Shown in pieces: positions 50,890 to 58,721 of a stretch of 59,229 nt of DNA. The notes beneath the pieces are model-generated. The model was not told the origin of the DNA and searched no databases. It saw only the letters and a program-made list of their open reading frames with translations. Made by a program: the position numbers and the translations under genes. The stretch covers positions 1 through 59,229 of the forward strand of contig CBFDCC010000014.1 in assembly GCA_965603205.1 (NCBI GenBank), in the 5' to 3' direction. Origin of the DNA: Temperatibacter sp965603205. GTDB lineage: Bacteria; Pseudomonadota; Alphaproteobacteria; Sphingomonadales; Kordiimonadaceae. How positions within the stretch are numbered: the stretch's first letter is position 1; the number at the start of each line of letters is the position of its first letter.

Positions 50890-52048
50890 CATCACCTCCG
50901 TCATAAAAATACTTTGGGTTCAAGCTATTAAAGTCTGTGCTGTCGAGCACTTCTAATATCTGTCTTGAAGTAGTGCCGTCACCGTAGGGTGATTGCTTTA
51001 ATGCAGCATTAGCCTGCGCGTCATTAGATAATGCCTGCTTGATCGTTTTAATTATATCAGCTGTGTGATGGTTTGTGTGAAGAATAGAGCTAGCACAGAT
51101 ACGCCCCTGTTGCCGCGTGCCAATATTGACCGTAGGCGTGCCAAGCGATGGCATTTCTAATATACCGCTAGAGCTATTGCCGATACAGGCTATTGCTAGG
51201 CTACCTGCGCTTAGATACCTGAGGTGCCCAAGTGAGGGTGTTAGATAGGCGCGCTCTTTGTTGCTTGCCACATAGCTTTCTAATATTTCAATCAGCTGTG
51301 CGCTTTCAGCGTCTGCATTTGGAAAGGTAATTAATACCCTGTAATCAGGAAATGCATCTAAGGCGTCTAACAAAGATTTTAGAGCCTCGCTATCTGGTGA
51401 GTTTCCTTGGGTAACAGGGTGATAGGTTATGATAAAGAATTTATTTGTTAAATCGAAGTCAATGCTTTTACTTAATGATTTAAGATCCATCAGTGGCAAT
51501 GTTTTAATAGCCTCAATAGCTGTTGCACCAACATTATAACAGTTATGCGGCTGCTCACCCATGCGGATGACACGGTGCCTATACTCCTCAGTACTGGTGA
51601 AATGTAAGTGACTTAATTTGGTAATGGCGTGCCTGTAGCTCTCATCTATGGCACCAAAGGTCAGCTCGCCGCCATGCAAGTGCGCAATAGGTATATTCAT
51701 GGTAGCAGCGGCTTCTGCGGCAACTAATGCTTCAAACCTATCCCCTAAAATCATAACTAAATCGGGCTGAACTCCTGATAGGGCATCTGCAAAACCTTCT
51801 AGCCCCATTGCCATAGATTTAACGGTGCCTTTAGGGCTGTTATCGTCTGATAACATGGGTACACGCGCGTCAACTGTGAATCCATCGGCCTCAATTTCTT
51901 GTATGGTATCGCCGTATAGGGGGCTGAGGTGCATAGCGCTGGCAATGACTTTTAGCTCATAGTCGTGATGAGCATCTAATGCGCGCATAGTTGGCGCTAA
52001 AAGCCCGTAATCAGCGCGGGATCCTGTTAGTACACATACACGTCTCAT
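50879..52048 (-). CDS. legG: Hydrolysing NDP-N-acetylglucosamine 2-epimerase type LegG/NeuC
   Basis: Removes the nucleotide and inverts C2 to give the free mannosamine-type sugar. At 389 residues it shows the NeuC/WecB fold: TGSRADYGLLAP, VMILGDRFEALVAAEAA, PIAHLHGGELTFGAIDESYRHAITKLSHLHF, and the C-terminal IGNSSSGILEMPSLGTPTVNIGTRQQGR active-site region. It overlaps legC by 4 bases and legI by 11, so translation is coupled. The substrate is expected to be the GDP- or UDP-linked 2,4-diacetamido sugar made by LegB/LegC/LegH. Confidence 0.92.
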   Translation of the reverse strand: MRRVCVLTGSRADYGLLAPTMRALDAHHDYELKVIASAMHLSPLYGDTIQEIEADGFTVDARVPMLSDDNSPKGTVKSMAMGLEGFADALSGVQPDLVMILGDRFEALVAAEAAATMNIPIAHLHGGELTFGAIDESYRHAITKLSHLHFTSTEEYRHRVIRMGEQPHNCYNVGATAIEAIKTLPLMDLKSLSKSIDFDLTNKFFIITYHPVTQGNSPDSEALKSLLDALDAFPDYRVLITFPNADAESAQLIEILESYVASNKERAYLTPSLGHLRYLSAGSLAIACIGNSSSGILEMPSLGTPTVNIGTRQQGRICASSILHTNHHTADIIKTIKQALSNDAQANAALKQSPYGDGTTSRQILEVLDSTDFNSLNPKYFYDGGDDVS

Positions 52049-53199
52049 GACATACTCTGGGCGTGGATGCCGCTTGGTAAATTTATTAAGCGCTTAAAGA
52101 TATCCTTTGTCACAGGCATTAGGCCAGCTGTTGCACTTTCAAACATTGGCAGGTCATACATTGGTGTCCAAATAGGTCTGGTTTGAATATCTGCGTTGTT
52201 GGTTGCTTCTAATATTGCATCACGTGATTTTTCATCAGGCGCTAATATAGCGTTCAGCCAATAATTAGACGTGCAATCATTAGGCTCTGATACAAACTTC
52301 AAATCACTGCCATGAAAGAAATCTTGATACCGTGTGGCAAGCTCACGTTTCCAATCTATGAAACTGTCTAATTGTTCTAACTGTGCAAGACCAAGCGCAG
52401 CATTTAGATTGGGCATGCGGTAGTTGTAACCGATATCATCATGTTCAAAATGCCATTTGTGAGGCTTTTTAGCGGTCGTTGTTAGATGCTTAGCCTTTTG
52501 GGCGAGTTCGTCATCATTTGTGGTGATCATTCCGCCGCCACCCGTCGTGATGATTTTATTACCATTAAAGCTAAAGGCGGCAATGTGGCCATATGTACCT
52601 AGTGGCTGGCCTTTGTATTTACTGCCAACGGCTTCTGCTGCATCTTCGATTAAGAATAGATCATACTCATCACAAATAGAGCGCAGTTCGTCTATTTTAC
52701 AAGCATGACCAAAGGTATGCATAGGAATAACAGCGCGAACTTGCCGGCCTGAAATTTTCTCAATAACAGCACCATCGGGGCGGCGCTCACAATTTTCTCT
52801 TAAAAATCTTGCTAATTCATCTGGTGATAACCCAAGAGTTTCCTTGTCCACATCAAGAAAAACAGGGCTGGCACCGCAATAACTTATGGCGTTGCAAGTG
52901 GCAACAAAAGTAAGCGCTTGGGTGATGACTAGGTCGCCAGGTTTCACACCTGCTATGATCATTGCCATATGCAGCGCAGATGTGCCATTGGATGTGGCAA
53001 TGGCATATTTTACATCATGTTTTTTTGCAAATTCAATTTCAAAATTAGTCACATACTGACCAACAGATGAGACGAATGTGCTGTCAATTGTATCTAAAAG
53101 ATAGTCACGCTCTTTGCCCTTAAACACAGGGGCGTGCAAGGGGATAAAACTTTCGCCAGGATACTGGCTTTTAACAAAACTGATTAGGTCATCATACAT
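52045..53199 (-). CDS. legC: LegC-type PLP-dependent sugar aminotransferase
   Basis: Adds the 4-amino group to the 4-keto-6-deoxy sugar. Its 384 residues form a DegT/DnrJ/EryC1-type aminotransferase with the PLP lysine in FSFNGNKIITTGGGG, the N-terminal PLHAPVFKGKERDYLLDTIDSTFVSSVGQ, ATSNGTSALHMAMI and LIEDAAEAVGS motifs. The LegC subfamily is suggested by the start and by its position between legB and legG, with 8- and 4-base overlaps. Confidence 0.9.
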   Translation of the reverse strand: MYDDLISFVKSQYPGESFIPLHAPVFKGKERDYLLDTIDSTFVSSVGQYVTNFEIEFAKKHDVKYAIATSNGTSALHMAMIIAGVKPGDLVITQALTFVATCNAISYCGASPVFLDVDKETLGLSPDELARFLRENCERRPDGAVIEKISGRQVRAVIPMHTFGHACKIDELRSICDEYDLFLIEDAAEAVGSKYKGQPLGTYGHIAAFSFNGNKIITTGGGGMITTNDDELAQKAKHLTTTAKKPHKWHFEHDDIGYNYRMPNLNAALGLAQLEQLDSFIDWKRELATRYQDFFHGSDLKFVSEPNDCTSNYWLNAILAPDEKSRDAILEATNNADIQTRPIWTPMYDLPMFESATAGLMPVTKDIFKRLINLPSGIHAQSMS

Positions 53200-54184
53200 T
53201 GTATATGTCTGTTTTATACCTTGCTAAATTTTGTGGGTCTGTGAACCATTCGATGGTTCGCTTGATACCCTCGCGGATGTCTACCTCTGGCTCAAAACCT
53301 GTTAGAGAATTAATCAGTGTATTATCACACCACAATCTAAAGACCTCAGAGTTTTCAGGCCTAATGCGCGCGGGGTCTTGCTTGAACTCAACCTTGCTTC
53401 CCATTAATTCCTTTATGAGATCAAATGTATCTTGGATTGTGATTTCAAAATTTGAACCAATATTGACTGCTTTACCAATCGCATCTTCACTTTCGGCAAG
53501 AGCTATAAAGCCACGGCAAGTGTCAGTCACATAATTGAAATCACGGGTAGGGGTTAGGTCACCAACTTCAATGACATTTTTACCTGAGGCAATTTGAGAG
53601 ATAATTGTTGGGATCACAGCACGTGCGCTTTGACGAGGGCCATATGTATTAAAGGGACGCGCTATGGTCAGGGGCAGTTGGAAACTATTGGCAAAACTCA
53701 TGGCCATTGCATCTGCGCCAATCTTACTCGCACTATAGGGCGATTGTGGCTGCATAGGATGCTCTTCGTTAATAGGCACATATTGCGCTGTGCCGTAGAC
53801 TTCGCTGGTAGATGTATGAATAAATCGACTGATATTGTTGTCTAGCGCCGCCTGGCACATATTTAGCGTGCCATTAATATTGGTATCAACATAACTAGCT
53901 GGTGCTACATAGCTGTATGGAATGGCAATTAATGCTGCCAGATGAAACACTACATCGATATCCTTTGTAATATTTCTACAAAAATGGGGGTCGCGTACGT
54001 CACCACTGATAATGTTGATTTGGTCTTTACAGCCTAAGCTATCCAACCAGCCCCAGTCGTTAAAGCTGTTATATTCGCTGAGAGCTGTCACATCGCAGCC
54101 CGCGTTATATAGGGATTCTGTTAAGTGGGAGCCTATAAAGCCATTAGCACCAGTTACTAGAACTCGTTTGTGTTTTAGTTCCAT
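53192..54184 (-). CDS. legB: NAD-dependent 4,6-dehydratase LegB (SDR family)
   Basis: First operon enzyme: oxidises C4 and removes the C6 hydroxyl of a nucleotide-linked N-acetylglucosamine. About 330 residues of extended SDR type with the NAD motif VTGANGFIGSHL, the catalytic triad as TSTSEVYG and YSASK, and GPRQSARAVIPT in the substrate domain. ATG 54184 (MELKHK) has GGAGAG 8 bases upstream; an earlier start overlaps that site. The 259-base gap to fla4 upstream holds its promoter. It leads a seven-gene unit, all on the minus strand, with overlaps at most junctions. Confidence 0.9.
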   Translation of the reverse strand: MELKHKRVLVTGANGFIGSHLTESLYNAGCDVTALSEYNSFNDWGWLDSLGCKDQINIISGDVRDPHFCRNITKDIDVVFHLAALIAIPYSYVAPASYVDTNINGTLNMCQAALDNNISRFIHTSTSEVYGTAQYVPINEEHPMQPQSPYSASKIGADAMAMSFANSFQLPLTIARPFNTYGPRQSARAVIPTIISQIASGKNVIEVGDLTPTRDFNYVTDTCRGFIALAESEDAIGKAVNIGSNFEITIQDTFDLIKELMGSKVEFKQDPARIRPENSEVFRLWCDNTLINSLTGFEPEVDIREGIKRTIEWFTDPQNLARYKTDIYNV

Positions 54185-54214
54185 AGTGCATCTCTCCATC
54201 AATTAAAAAGTAGC

Positions 54215-54228
54215 CTATAATATTATAG
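54215..54228 (-). promoter_or_regulatory. Palindrome and -10-like box ahead of legB
   Basis: CTATAATATTATAG is a perfect 14-base palindrome containing TATAAT on the minus strand, about 30 bases before the legB start. A -35 element is not clear, and no sigma-54 site was found here. Confidence 0.35.
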
Positions 54229-54370
54229 TGCAACATTCCTGTCTTTGTATCCTCCGTAGGATAGCATGACGAGAGGGTAGATAATCAAGAAAAATATAAT
54301 AAAATCAAATAGTAGGTGTTATTTTAATAGGAAAAAACAGTCGCATAAATTTCATGCAGTAATGTAGTGA

Positions 54371-54388
54371 GAGAAGGAATGCCTTCTC
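54371..54388 (-). terminator. Hairpin downstream of flagellin fla4
   Basis: GAGAAGG (54371-54377) pairs perfectly with CCTTCTC (54382-54388) over a 4-base loop, 56 bases beyond the fla4 stop; no strong T-run follows. Confidence 0.45.
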
Positions 54389-54443
54389 CCACACATTATT
54401 TTGAAAATCTATGGAGTAATTTTTACCCAATTTTAGTGTCCTT

Positions 54444-55274
54444 TTAACCTTGGAATAGGCTAAGGATAGATTGTGGGCTTTGGTTGGCAATTGATAGCGC
54501 CTGAACCCCAAGCTGTTGCTTAACTTGCAAGGCTTGTAAATTCGCGCTCTCTTTGGCCATGTCAGCATCCACCAGATTACCAATGCCTGTTTCAATCACA
54601 TCTGATAGCTTGCCAGCAAACACACGGTTAGCTTCTAGGCCAGTTGAACCTGACCCAAGACGGGTAAGCACTGCGTTTAAGTTATCAATACTTGTACCAA
54701 TACCCGACACAACGGCTTGAGCAGCTGACTGTGTTGTAATAGACTGAGCTGCAGTAATTGTCACATTGGAACCACCTAGTGTGAGGTTTTCATGTGCAAT
54801 AGAATAAGTTTGTGTAGCATCTGAATTTGTAATAGCAACGACTGCATCACTATTACCATCAATCAAGTTCGTGCCGTTAAATTCAGCATTTGCAGTGATT
54901 GTAGTGATTTGATTGCGTAGCGCGTTAAAGTCGAGACTAAGCGCTGTACGGCTAGTCGTATCGAGACCTTGGTCGGCTGCGGAAACTGCTTTTTCTTTCA
55001 TCTCAATAAGAAGATCAGAAATTGAGTTAGCTGCTGCGAGCGCAATGTCTGTTGATGAAACGCCACGATCTAGTGATTGTTTCACAGCGTTAAGACCTTT
55101 TAGGTCACCGCGTAATTTTTGGGCGATAGAAAATACTGCTGCATTATCTTTTGCAGAAGCAATTTTTAATCCTGAGTTAATATGGGACTGCGTTGTATTC
55201 AGTTCCTTACTAGTCTTATTTAAGTTTCTAAGTGCTGATAGTGCACCTGGGTTCACATTTATAGAGAAGGTCAT
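54444..55274 (-). CDS. Flagellin (fla4), divergent
   Basis: A 276-residue flagellin (FSINVNPGALSALRNLNKTS at the start; GNLVDADMAKESANLQALQ near the end). It is the most diverged of the four: NPGALSALRN replaces NTNxGA-ALQN, and the centre (TRLGSGSTGLEANRVFAGK) differs. ATG 55274 has AAGGAG nine bases upstream; a GTG at 55283 is too close to that site. It lies apart from the other three, on the far side of the leg operon, but has the same full sigma-54 promoter (55334-55349) and AAAAA-loop leader hairpin. Confidence 0.97.
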   Translation of the reverse strand: MTFSINVNPGALSALRNLNKTSKELNTTQSHINSGLKIASAKDNAAVFSIAQKLRGDLKGLNAVKQSLDRGVSSTDIALAAANSISDLLIEMKEKAVSAADQGLDTTSRTALSLDFNALRNQITTITANAEFNGTNLIDGNSDAVVAITNSDATQTYSIAHENLTLGGSNVTITAAQSITTQSAAQAVVSGIGTSIDNLNAVLTRLGSGSTGLEANRVFAGKLSDVIETGIGNLVDADMAKESANLQALQVKQQLGVQALSIANQSPQSILSLFQG

Positions 55275-55304
55275 TTTTACCACTCCTTATTAGATTTTCA
55301 AATT

Positions 55305-55319
55305 CAGTCTTTTTGACTG
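55305..55319 (-). promoter_or_regulatory. fla4 5' leader hairpin with AAAAA loop
   Basis: CAGTC-AAAAA-GACTG on the minus strand, beginning within a few bases of the predicted transcription start. Confidence 0.6.
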
Positions 55320-55333
55320 CACAGTCATCTAAT

Positions 55334-55349
55334 AGCAAAGGGCGTGCCA
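55334..55349 (-). promoter_or_regulatory. Sigma-54 promoter of fla4
   Basis: TGGCAC-GCCCT-TTGCT on the minus strand, a full -24/-12 match. Confidence 0.9.
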
Positions 55350-55420
55350 ACTTTTTAAAACCATATAACTTGTTGATTTATATGATATTATTTACATTTT
55401 AATCATATTTTTTTATAAAA

Positions 55421-55519
55421 TTACCTGCTTTTAAAAGTGGGTAGTTTATGAAGGTTAGGTAAATATTTCTCTGTTATTTTCTCTGTAAGCTATAGGGGGG
55501 TCAAATCTGCCTATCCTAC
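55421..55519 (-). promoter_or_regulatory. Putative enhancer sites upstream of fla4
   Basis: TTACCTGC (55421), GTGGGTAG (55437), TTAGGTAA (about 55455) and TCTGCCTATCC (55506) lie 70-170 bases above the sigma-54 promoter; they resemble the TGCCTA/TAGGCA sites above the other flagellins. Confidence 0.4.
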
Positions 55520-55532
55520 GGCCTTGATTGTA

Positions 55533-55880
55533 TTAGGCATTAGCTAGATCCAGCCTTTTTTGTGCGACGGACTTTCGGCTTTTCTTTGCTGGCTTGGATA
55601 CAGGAGTATTAGACGGTGCATAAGAGGGGGGCGTCGTTAAATTACTGCCCCCTACTGAGCCAGGTAAATATATTTGAGAGCTAACTAGATTAGAGGTTTG
55701 TATAGATTTTGACGACATGACTATTGAGGCTGTACTCGGTTTAGGAGACATGATTAATATCTTAGCTTTGACAAGAAATTCAAAAGCTTCAATATGCTTT
55801 GGCGCTGGGTTAGTATTTATTTTAGTAGGAGATATATACATGGTCGTACCGTTCATAGGGGGTGAGTGAACTGGCTCCAT
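55533..55880 (-). CDS. Hypothetical protein in flagellar cluster
   Basis: A 115-residue protein, not recognised. It has Pro/Ser/Thr-rich stretches (TTPPSYAPSNTPVSKPAKKS) and a very basic C-terminus (KKSRKSVAQKRLDLANA); no signal peptide or membrane helix is clear. It is on the same strand between the rod-protein genes and fla4, 28 bases after the FlgN-like gene, with GGAG ten bases before its ATG. Codon use and position make it a plausible real gene, probably flagellar, but the role is unknown. Confidence 0.45.
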   Translation of the reverse strand: MEPVHSPPMNGTTMYISPTKINTNPAPKHIEAFEFLVKAKILIMSPKPSTASIVMSSKSIQTSNLVSSQIYLPGSVGGSNLTTPPSYAPSNTPVSKPAKKSRKSVAQKRLDLANA

Positions 55881-55908
55881 GTTAAATAATCTCCGTAATT
55901 AACGCTGC

Positions 55909-56391
55909 TTAAATGGTTTGGTTTAAACTAAGCGACGTAGGTCTAAGTGGATTTGGGGCTTTCAGACTTGCATTCGAGCCATATCCCATGACGGGTTGAT
56001 CACGTTTTGCAATTTCTTCACCGACGCTTTTGACAATGCCTTCAGTAATTGTCTTTAGGCGCAACACAACACGTGCATGATTCCGTAATTCGTTACGAAA
56101 ATTATCCGTTACCTCTTTAATTTTGGTGCGAATTGGTGATTCCGCCTCACCCAGCAAGTGACTGTTTACTTGGATATGATTGAGTGTGTTGCGATACTCA
56201 GCAATCAATCTTGATTTTTCACCATGTAGATGTCCTGCGGCCTGCGTTTTACGTGCGACCATCAAATCTGTTTCGCGTTTAATTATATCTGTCAGACCTT
56301 GCGTGATTTTAATCAGCTTAGCACCAGGGCCAGTTAGGAGTGACTCTTTTTCTTTAGGTTTATAGTCTGGGAATAGGGGGTCCAGCGGCAT
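55909..56391 (-). CDS. FlgN-like flagellar chaperone
   Basis: A 160-residue cytoplasmic, mostly helical protein (LIKITQGLTDIIKRETDLMVARKT; EKSRLIAEYRNTLNHIQVNSHLL) with the long-helix character of FlgN-type export chaperones for hook-associated proteins. In several alphaproteobacteria a small FlgN-like gene follows the rod-binding protein gene downstream of flgI, as here. The start ATG touches the stop of the previous gene. The family call is from layout and helix pattern, so it is tentative. Confidence 0.6.
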   Translation of the reverse strand: MPLDPLFPDYKPKEKESLLTGPGAKLIKITQGLTDIIKRETDLMVARKTQAAGHLHGEKSRLIAEYRNTLNHIQVNSHLLGEAESPIRTKIKEVTDNFRNELRNHARVVLRLKTITEGIVKSVGEEIAKRDQPVMGYGSNASLKAPNPLRPTSLSLNQTI

Positions 56392-56729
56392 TATTGGGCC
56401 TCCTGCATCTTTATGATTTCAGCAAATACTTTATCAGCAATACCAATGCCACCGCTTCTAGCAATGCCTTTACCCATTTCAGTTACCATCAAATTGCGGA
56501 ACATATCTTCACCAGGGCCGCCACCAGTTAATGAATCAGTCTTAACTGTTTCAAACATTGGCTGTATCATTTGTGATATGAATACTGCTTCAAAGTCTTC
56601 AGCTGTTTTGCGTGCTTTTTTAACATCAACCTCGCTCATGCCAGCTGATTTTGCATCACTATTGGCTTTCTGCATGGCACTCATTGATGCCATTGATGTC
56701 GCCATTTGCATTTGAGACATACTATCCAT
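56391..56729 (-). CDS. Rod-binding protein (FlgJ N-terminal domain / CheL type)
   Basis: A 112-residue protein with the FlgJ N-terminal rod-binding domain: a Met/Ala/Ser-rich start, then ARKTAEDFEAVFISQMIQPMFETV and GGPGEDMFRNLMVTEMGKGIA. It lacks the muramidase domain of enterobacterial FlgJ, as in Caulobacter CheL and other alphaproteobacteria, and should cap or scaffold the growing rod in the periplasm. It starts one base after flgI ends. Confidence 0.88.
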   Translation of the reverse strand: MDSMSQMQMATSMASMSAMQKANSDAKSAGMSEVDVKKARKTAEDFEAVFISQMIQPMFETVKTDSLTGGGPGEDMFRNLMVTEMGKGIARSGGIGIADKVFAEIIKMQEAQ

Positions 56730-56730
56730 C

Positions 56731-57855
56731 TTACATAGTCCGTATTTCTGCTTGCATAGCGCCAGCTGATTTTATGGCTTGCAAGATGATGATGATATCA
56801 CGCGGACCTAACTCTAATGCGTTTAGGGCATTAACAAGATCGCGTAGTGTAATTGTGTTTGGGATGAGTGTCAGGCGCTGGTCTGACCCGTCATCAATAT
56901 TAATTGTTGAATTCGGTGTTACAGTTGTCTGACCTTGGCCAAAAGGTTGGGGCTGTGATACTTCAGGCTCTTCAGTTACTTTTACTATCAAGTTACCTTG
57001 GGCAATGGCAACCGCATTGATGCGGACATCATTACCAATAACTACTGTACCTGTACGTTCGTCAATCACGACCATTGCCTTTTGATCTGGCACAACTGAT
57101 AGGGTTTCGATTTGCGTTAGGATATCCACCATAGCAAGGCGGTGCCCTACGGGGCGAATAAGCTGCACTGTAGCAGGGTCTAGCGTTCTCGCCATACCAG
57201 ATTTCATTGCACCGTTGATTTCATCTGTGATGCGCTTTGCAGTTGTTAGGTCTGGATTACGCAGGGAGATCTTAATCTCGTTAAGTGAAGCAAGTTCAAA
57301 AGGAAGCTCGCGTTCAACAAGTGCGCCGTTGGCAATGCGACCGTTTGTTGGCACACCCTGTGTTACTGTCGCTGCATCGCCTGTTACGGTAAAACCACCC
57401 ACGGCTAATACACCTTGCCCAACCGCATATACTTCGCCGTCAGCACCCATAAGGGGGGTCGGCAATAATGTGCCACCTTTTAAATCCTGTGCGTCACCCA
57501 GTGAGCTAACTGTAATGTCTATGCGTGTACCTTGACGAGCAAAGGCTGTAAGATTTGCTGTCACCATTACCGCTGCAACGTTTTTAGTTTTCATGTCAGT
57601 GTTTTTGATGTTCACACCTAGACGCTCTAACATTGATGCTAAGCTTTGTTCAGTGAAGGGAGCATTACGCAGGGTGTCGCCTGAGCCACCAAGGCCAACA
57701 ACAAGGCCGTATCCTACGAGTTGGTTTTCTCTGATACCTTCAAATGACACGATGTCCTTGATACGTGACTTAGCTGCTGTCGCAGGCATTGCCGCTGTGA
57801 TCAGTATGGCAAAGCTTAAGGATATTGAGCTAATTGTGCGCATCCAAAGTGTCAT
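56731..57855 (-). CDS. flgI: Flagellar P-ring protein FlgI
   Basis: Forms the periplasmic P-ring bushing around the rod in peptidoglycan. About 374 residues with a signal peptide (ISLSFAILITAAMPATAA) and the family body: SRIKDIVSFEGIRENQLVGYGLVVGL, GSGDTLRNAPFTEQSLASML, KNVAAVMVTANLTAF and the terminal LKPRD-like ALELGPRDIIIILQAIKSAGAM. ATG 57855 is used because AAGGA lies upstream and the signal peptide follows; the upstream frame is in the leader. A sigma-54-like site lies at 57923-57937. It leads a unit with the rod-binding and FlgN-like genes. Confidence 0.96.
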   Translation of the reverse strand: MTLWMRTISSISLSFAILITAAMPATAAKSRIKDIVSFEGIRENQLVGYGLVVGLGGSGDTLRNAPFTEQSLASMLERLGVNIKNTDMKTKNVAAVMVTANLTAFARQGTRIDITVSSLGDAQDLKGGTLLPTPLMGADGEVYAVGQGVLAVGGFTVTGDAATVTQGVPTNGRIANGALVERELPFELASLNEIKISLRNPDLTTAKRITDEINGAMKSGMARTLDPATVQLIRPVGHRLAMVDILTQIETLSVVPDQKAMVVIDERTGTVVIGNDVRINAVAIAQGNLIVKVTEEPEVSQPQPFGQGQTTVTPNSTINIDDGSDQRLTLIPNTITLRDLVNALNALELGPRDIIIILQAIKSAGAMQAEIRTM

Positions 57856-57882
57856 AAATATTTCCTTTTCAAATTTCATTCA

Positions 57883-57899
57883 GTGGAATTTTTGTCCAC
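57883..57899 (-). promoter_or_regulatory. flgI 5' leader hairpin with A-rich loop
   Basis: GTGGA-CAAAAAT-TCCAC on the minus strand, near the start of the predicted flgI mRNA. The loop is A-rich but two bases longer than in the flagellin leaders. Confidence 0.4.
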
Positions 57900-57922
57900 C
57901 TACATATCTTGCTATGATTAAT

Positions 57923-57937
57923 GCTATAATCGTGCCA
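57923..57937 (-). promoter_or_regulatory. Sigma-54-like promoter of flgI
   Basis: TGGCAC-GATTA-TAGC on the minus strand; the -24 element is perfect and the -12 differs by one base (TAGC for TTGC) while the critical GC is kept. Confidence 0.65.
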
Positions 57938-58078
57938 ATAGTCGACTGTTTAGTAACGTGTTGAATTATTTAGATTATTATTAATTTTAAAGTCCTATAG
58001 ACTAGGAATATATTTCACTGTAAACAAGTTACTAGGATGCTATTGCCGATTTGGTAATTTGGCCTTAGAGTATGTAAT

Positions 58079-58513
58079 ATGAAGATTTCTGGATCGAGTA
58101 AAATAGAGTCAAAAAGCCTTAAAAAAGCAAAAAAAACCTCCAGTGGTTCAGGTGCTGACTTTGCACGCGCTCTCGGTAGCTCTGGGGGTGAAGTTGAAGC
58201 TACTGCCGCAACATCAACGGGTGGCCCTGTGACATCTGTTGATTCCCTGCTTAGCCTGCAAGAGGTGCCTGATGCTTCTTCTGGAAGATCAAAGGGACTA
58301 GATCAGGCTATGGCCCGTGCATCGGATATGCTTGATATGTTGGAGGAAATTAGGCGCGGTATTTTACTTGGGTCGATTCCCGCAGCTAACTTACGCGGCC
58401 TTGCGGATATGGCTCGAGGCCGTAAAGAGAATTTAAATGACCCTAATCTTAGTGAAATATTAGAAGAGATTGAATTGAGAGCAGAAGTTGAACTTGCTAA
58501 ACTTGGCTTGTAA
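58079..58513 (+). CDS. fliX: Flagellar assembly regulator FliX
   Basis: In Caulobacter FliX links completion of the early flagellar structure to activity of FlbD, the sigma-54 activator of hook and flagellin genes. The 144-residue product has a flexible Ser/Gly/Thr-rich N-terminus and the FliX helical C-terminus (RASDMLDMLEEIRRGILLG; LRGLADMARGRKENLNDPNLSEILEEIELRAEVELAKL). It is divergent from flgI, the common arrangement, and precedes dksA. No flbD gene is in the window, so the activator must be elsewhere. Confidence 0.92.
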   Translation: MKISGSSKIESKSLKKAKKTSSGSGADFARALGSSGGEVEATAATSTGGPVTSVDSLLSLQEVPDASSGRSKGLDQAMARASDMLDMLEEIRRGILLGSIPAANLRGLADMARGRKENLNDPNLSEILEEIELRAEVELAKLGL

Positions 58514-58577
58514 CCCTCTGTATTTTATTGATAATTTCTATCCACATATAAGATTATTTTTTCATCAGTTATAAAGT

Positions 58578-58592
58578 TTAACAATTAGTTAA
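58578..58592 (+). promoter_or_regulatory. Putative CtrA-binding site
   Basis: TTAA-CAATTAG-TTAA is a perfect TTAA-N7-TTAA match to the CtrA full site, located between fliX and dksA, about 130 bases before the dksA start. The A+T-rich setting makes chance occurrence possible. Confidence 0.45.
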
Positions 58593-58721
58593 ATTTCCTG
58601 CTTGTGATTTTTGTTCAGAAACTCTATATAAACCGCGAACTGTCAGGCATTGATGCCTGTGTAAGATTGACTTGTGGTATCTAATGCAGAAACTACTAGT
58701 GAATTATTTAGGGGATTTAAA

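Noticed and set aside
54305..54595. Minus-strand 96-codon frame overlapping the end of fla4
   Set aside because: It is an alternative frame through the flagellin C-terminus without ribosome site or family features.
57940..58078. Sigma-54 promoter for fliX on the plus strand
   Set aside because: No TGGCAC-N5-TTGC match was found; TTGCCGATTTGGTAAT there is more like an enhancer half site and is too weak to list.
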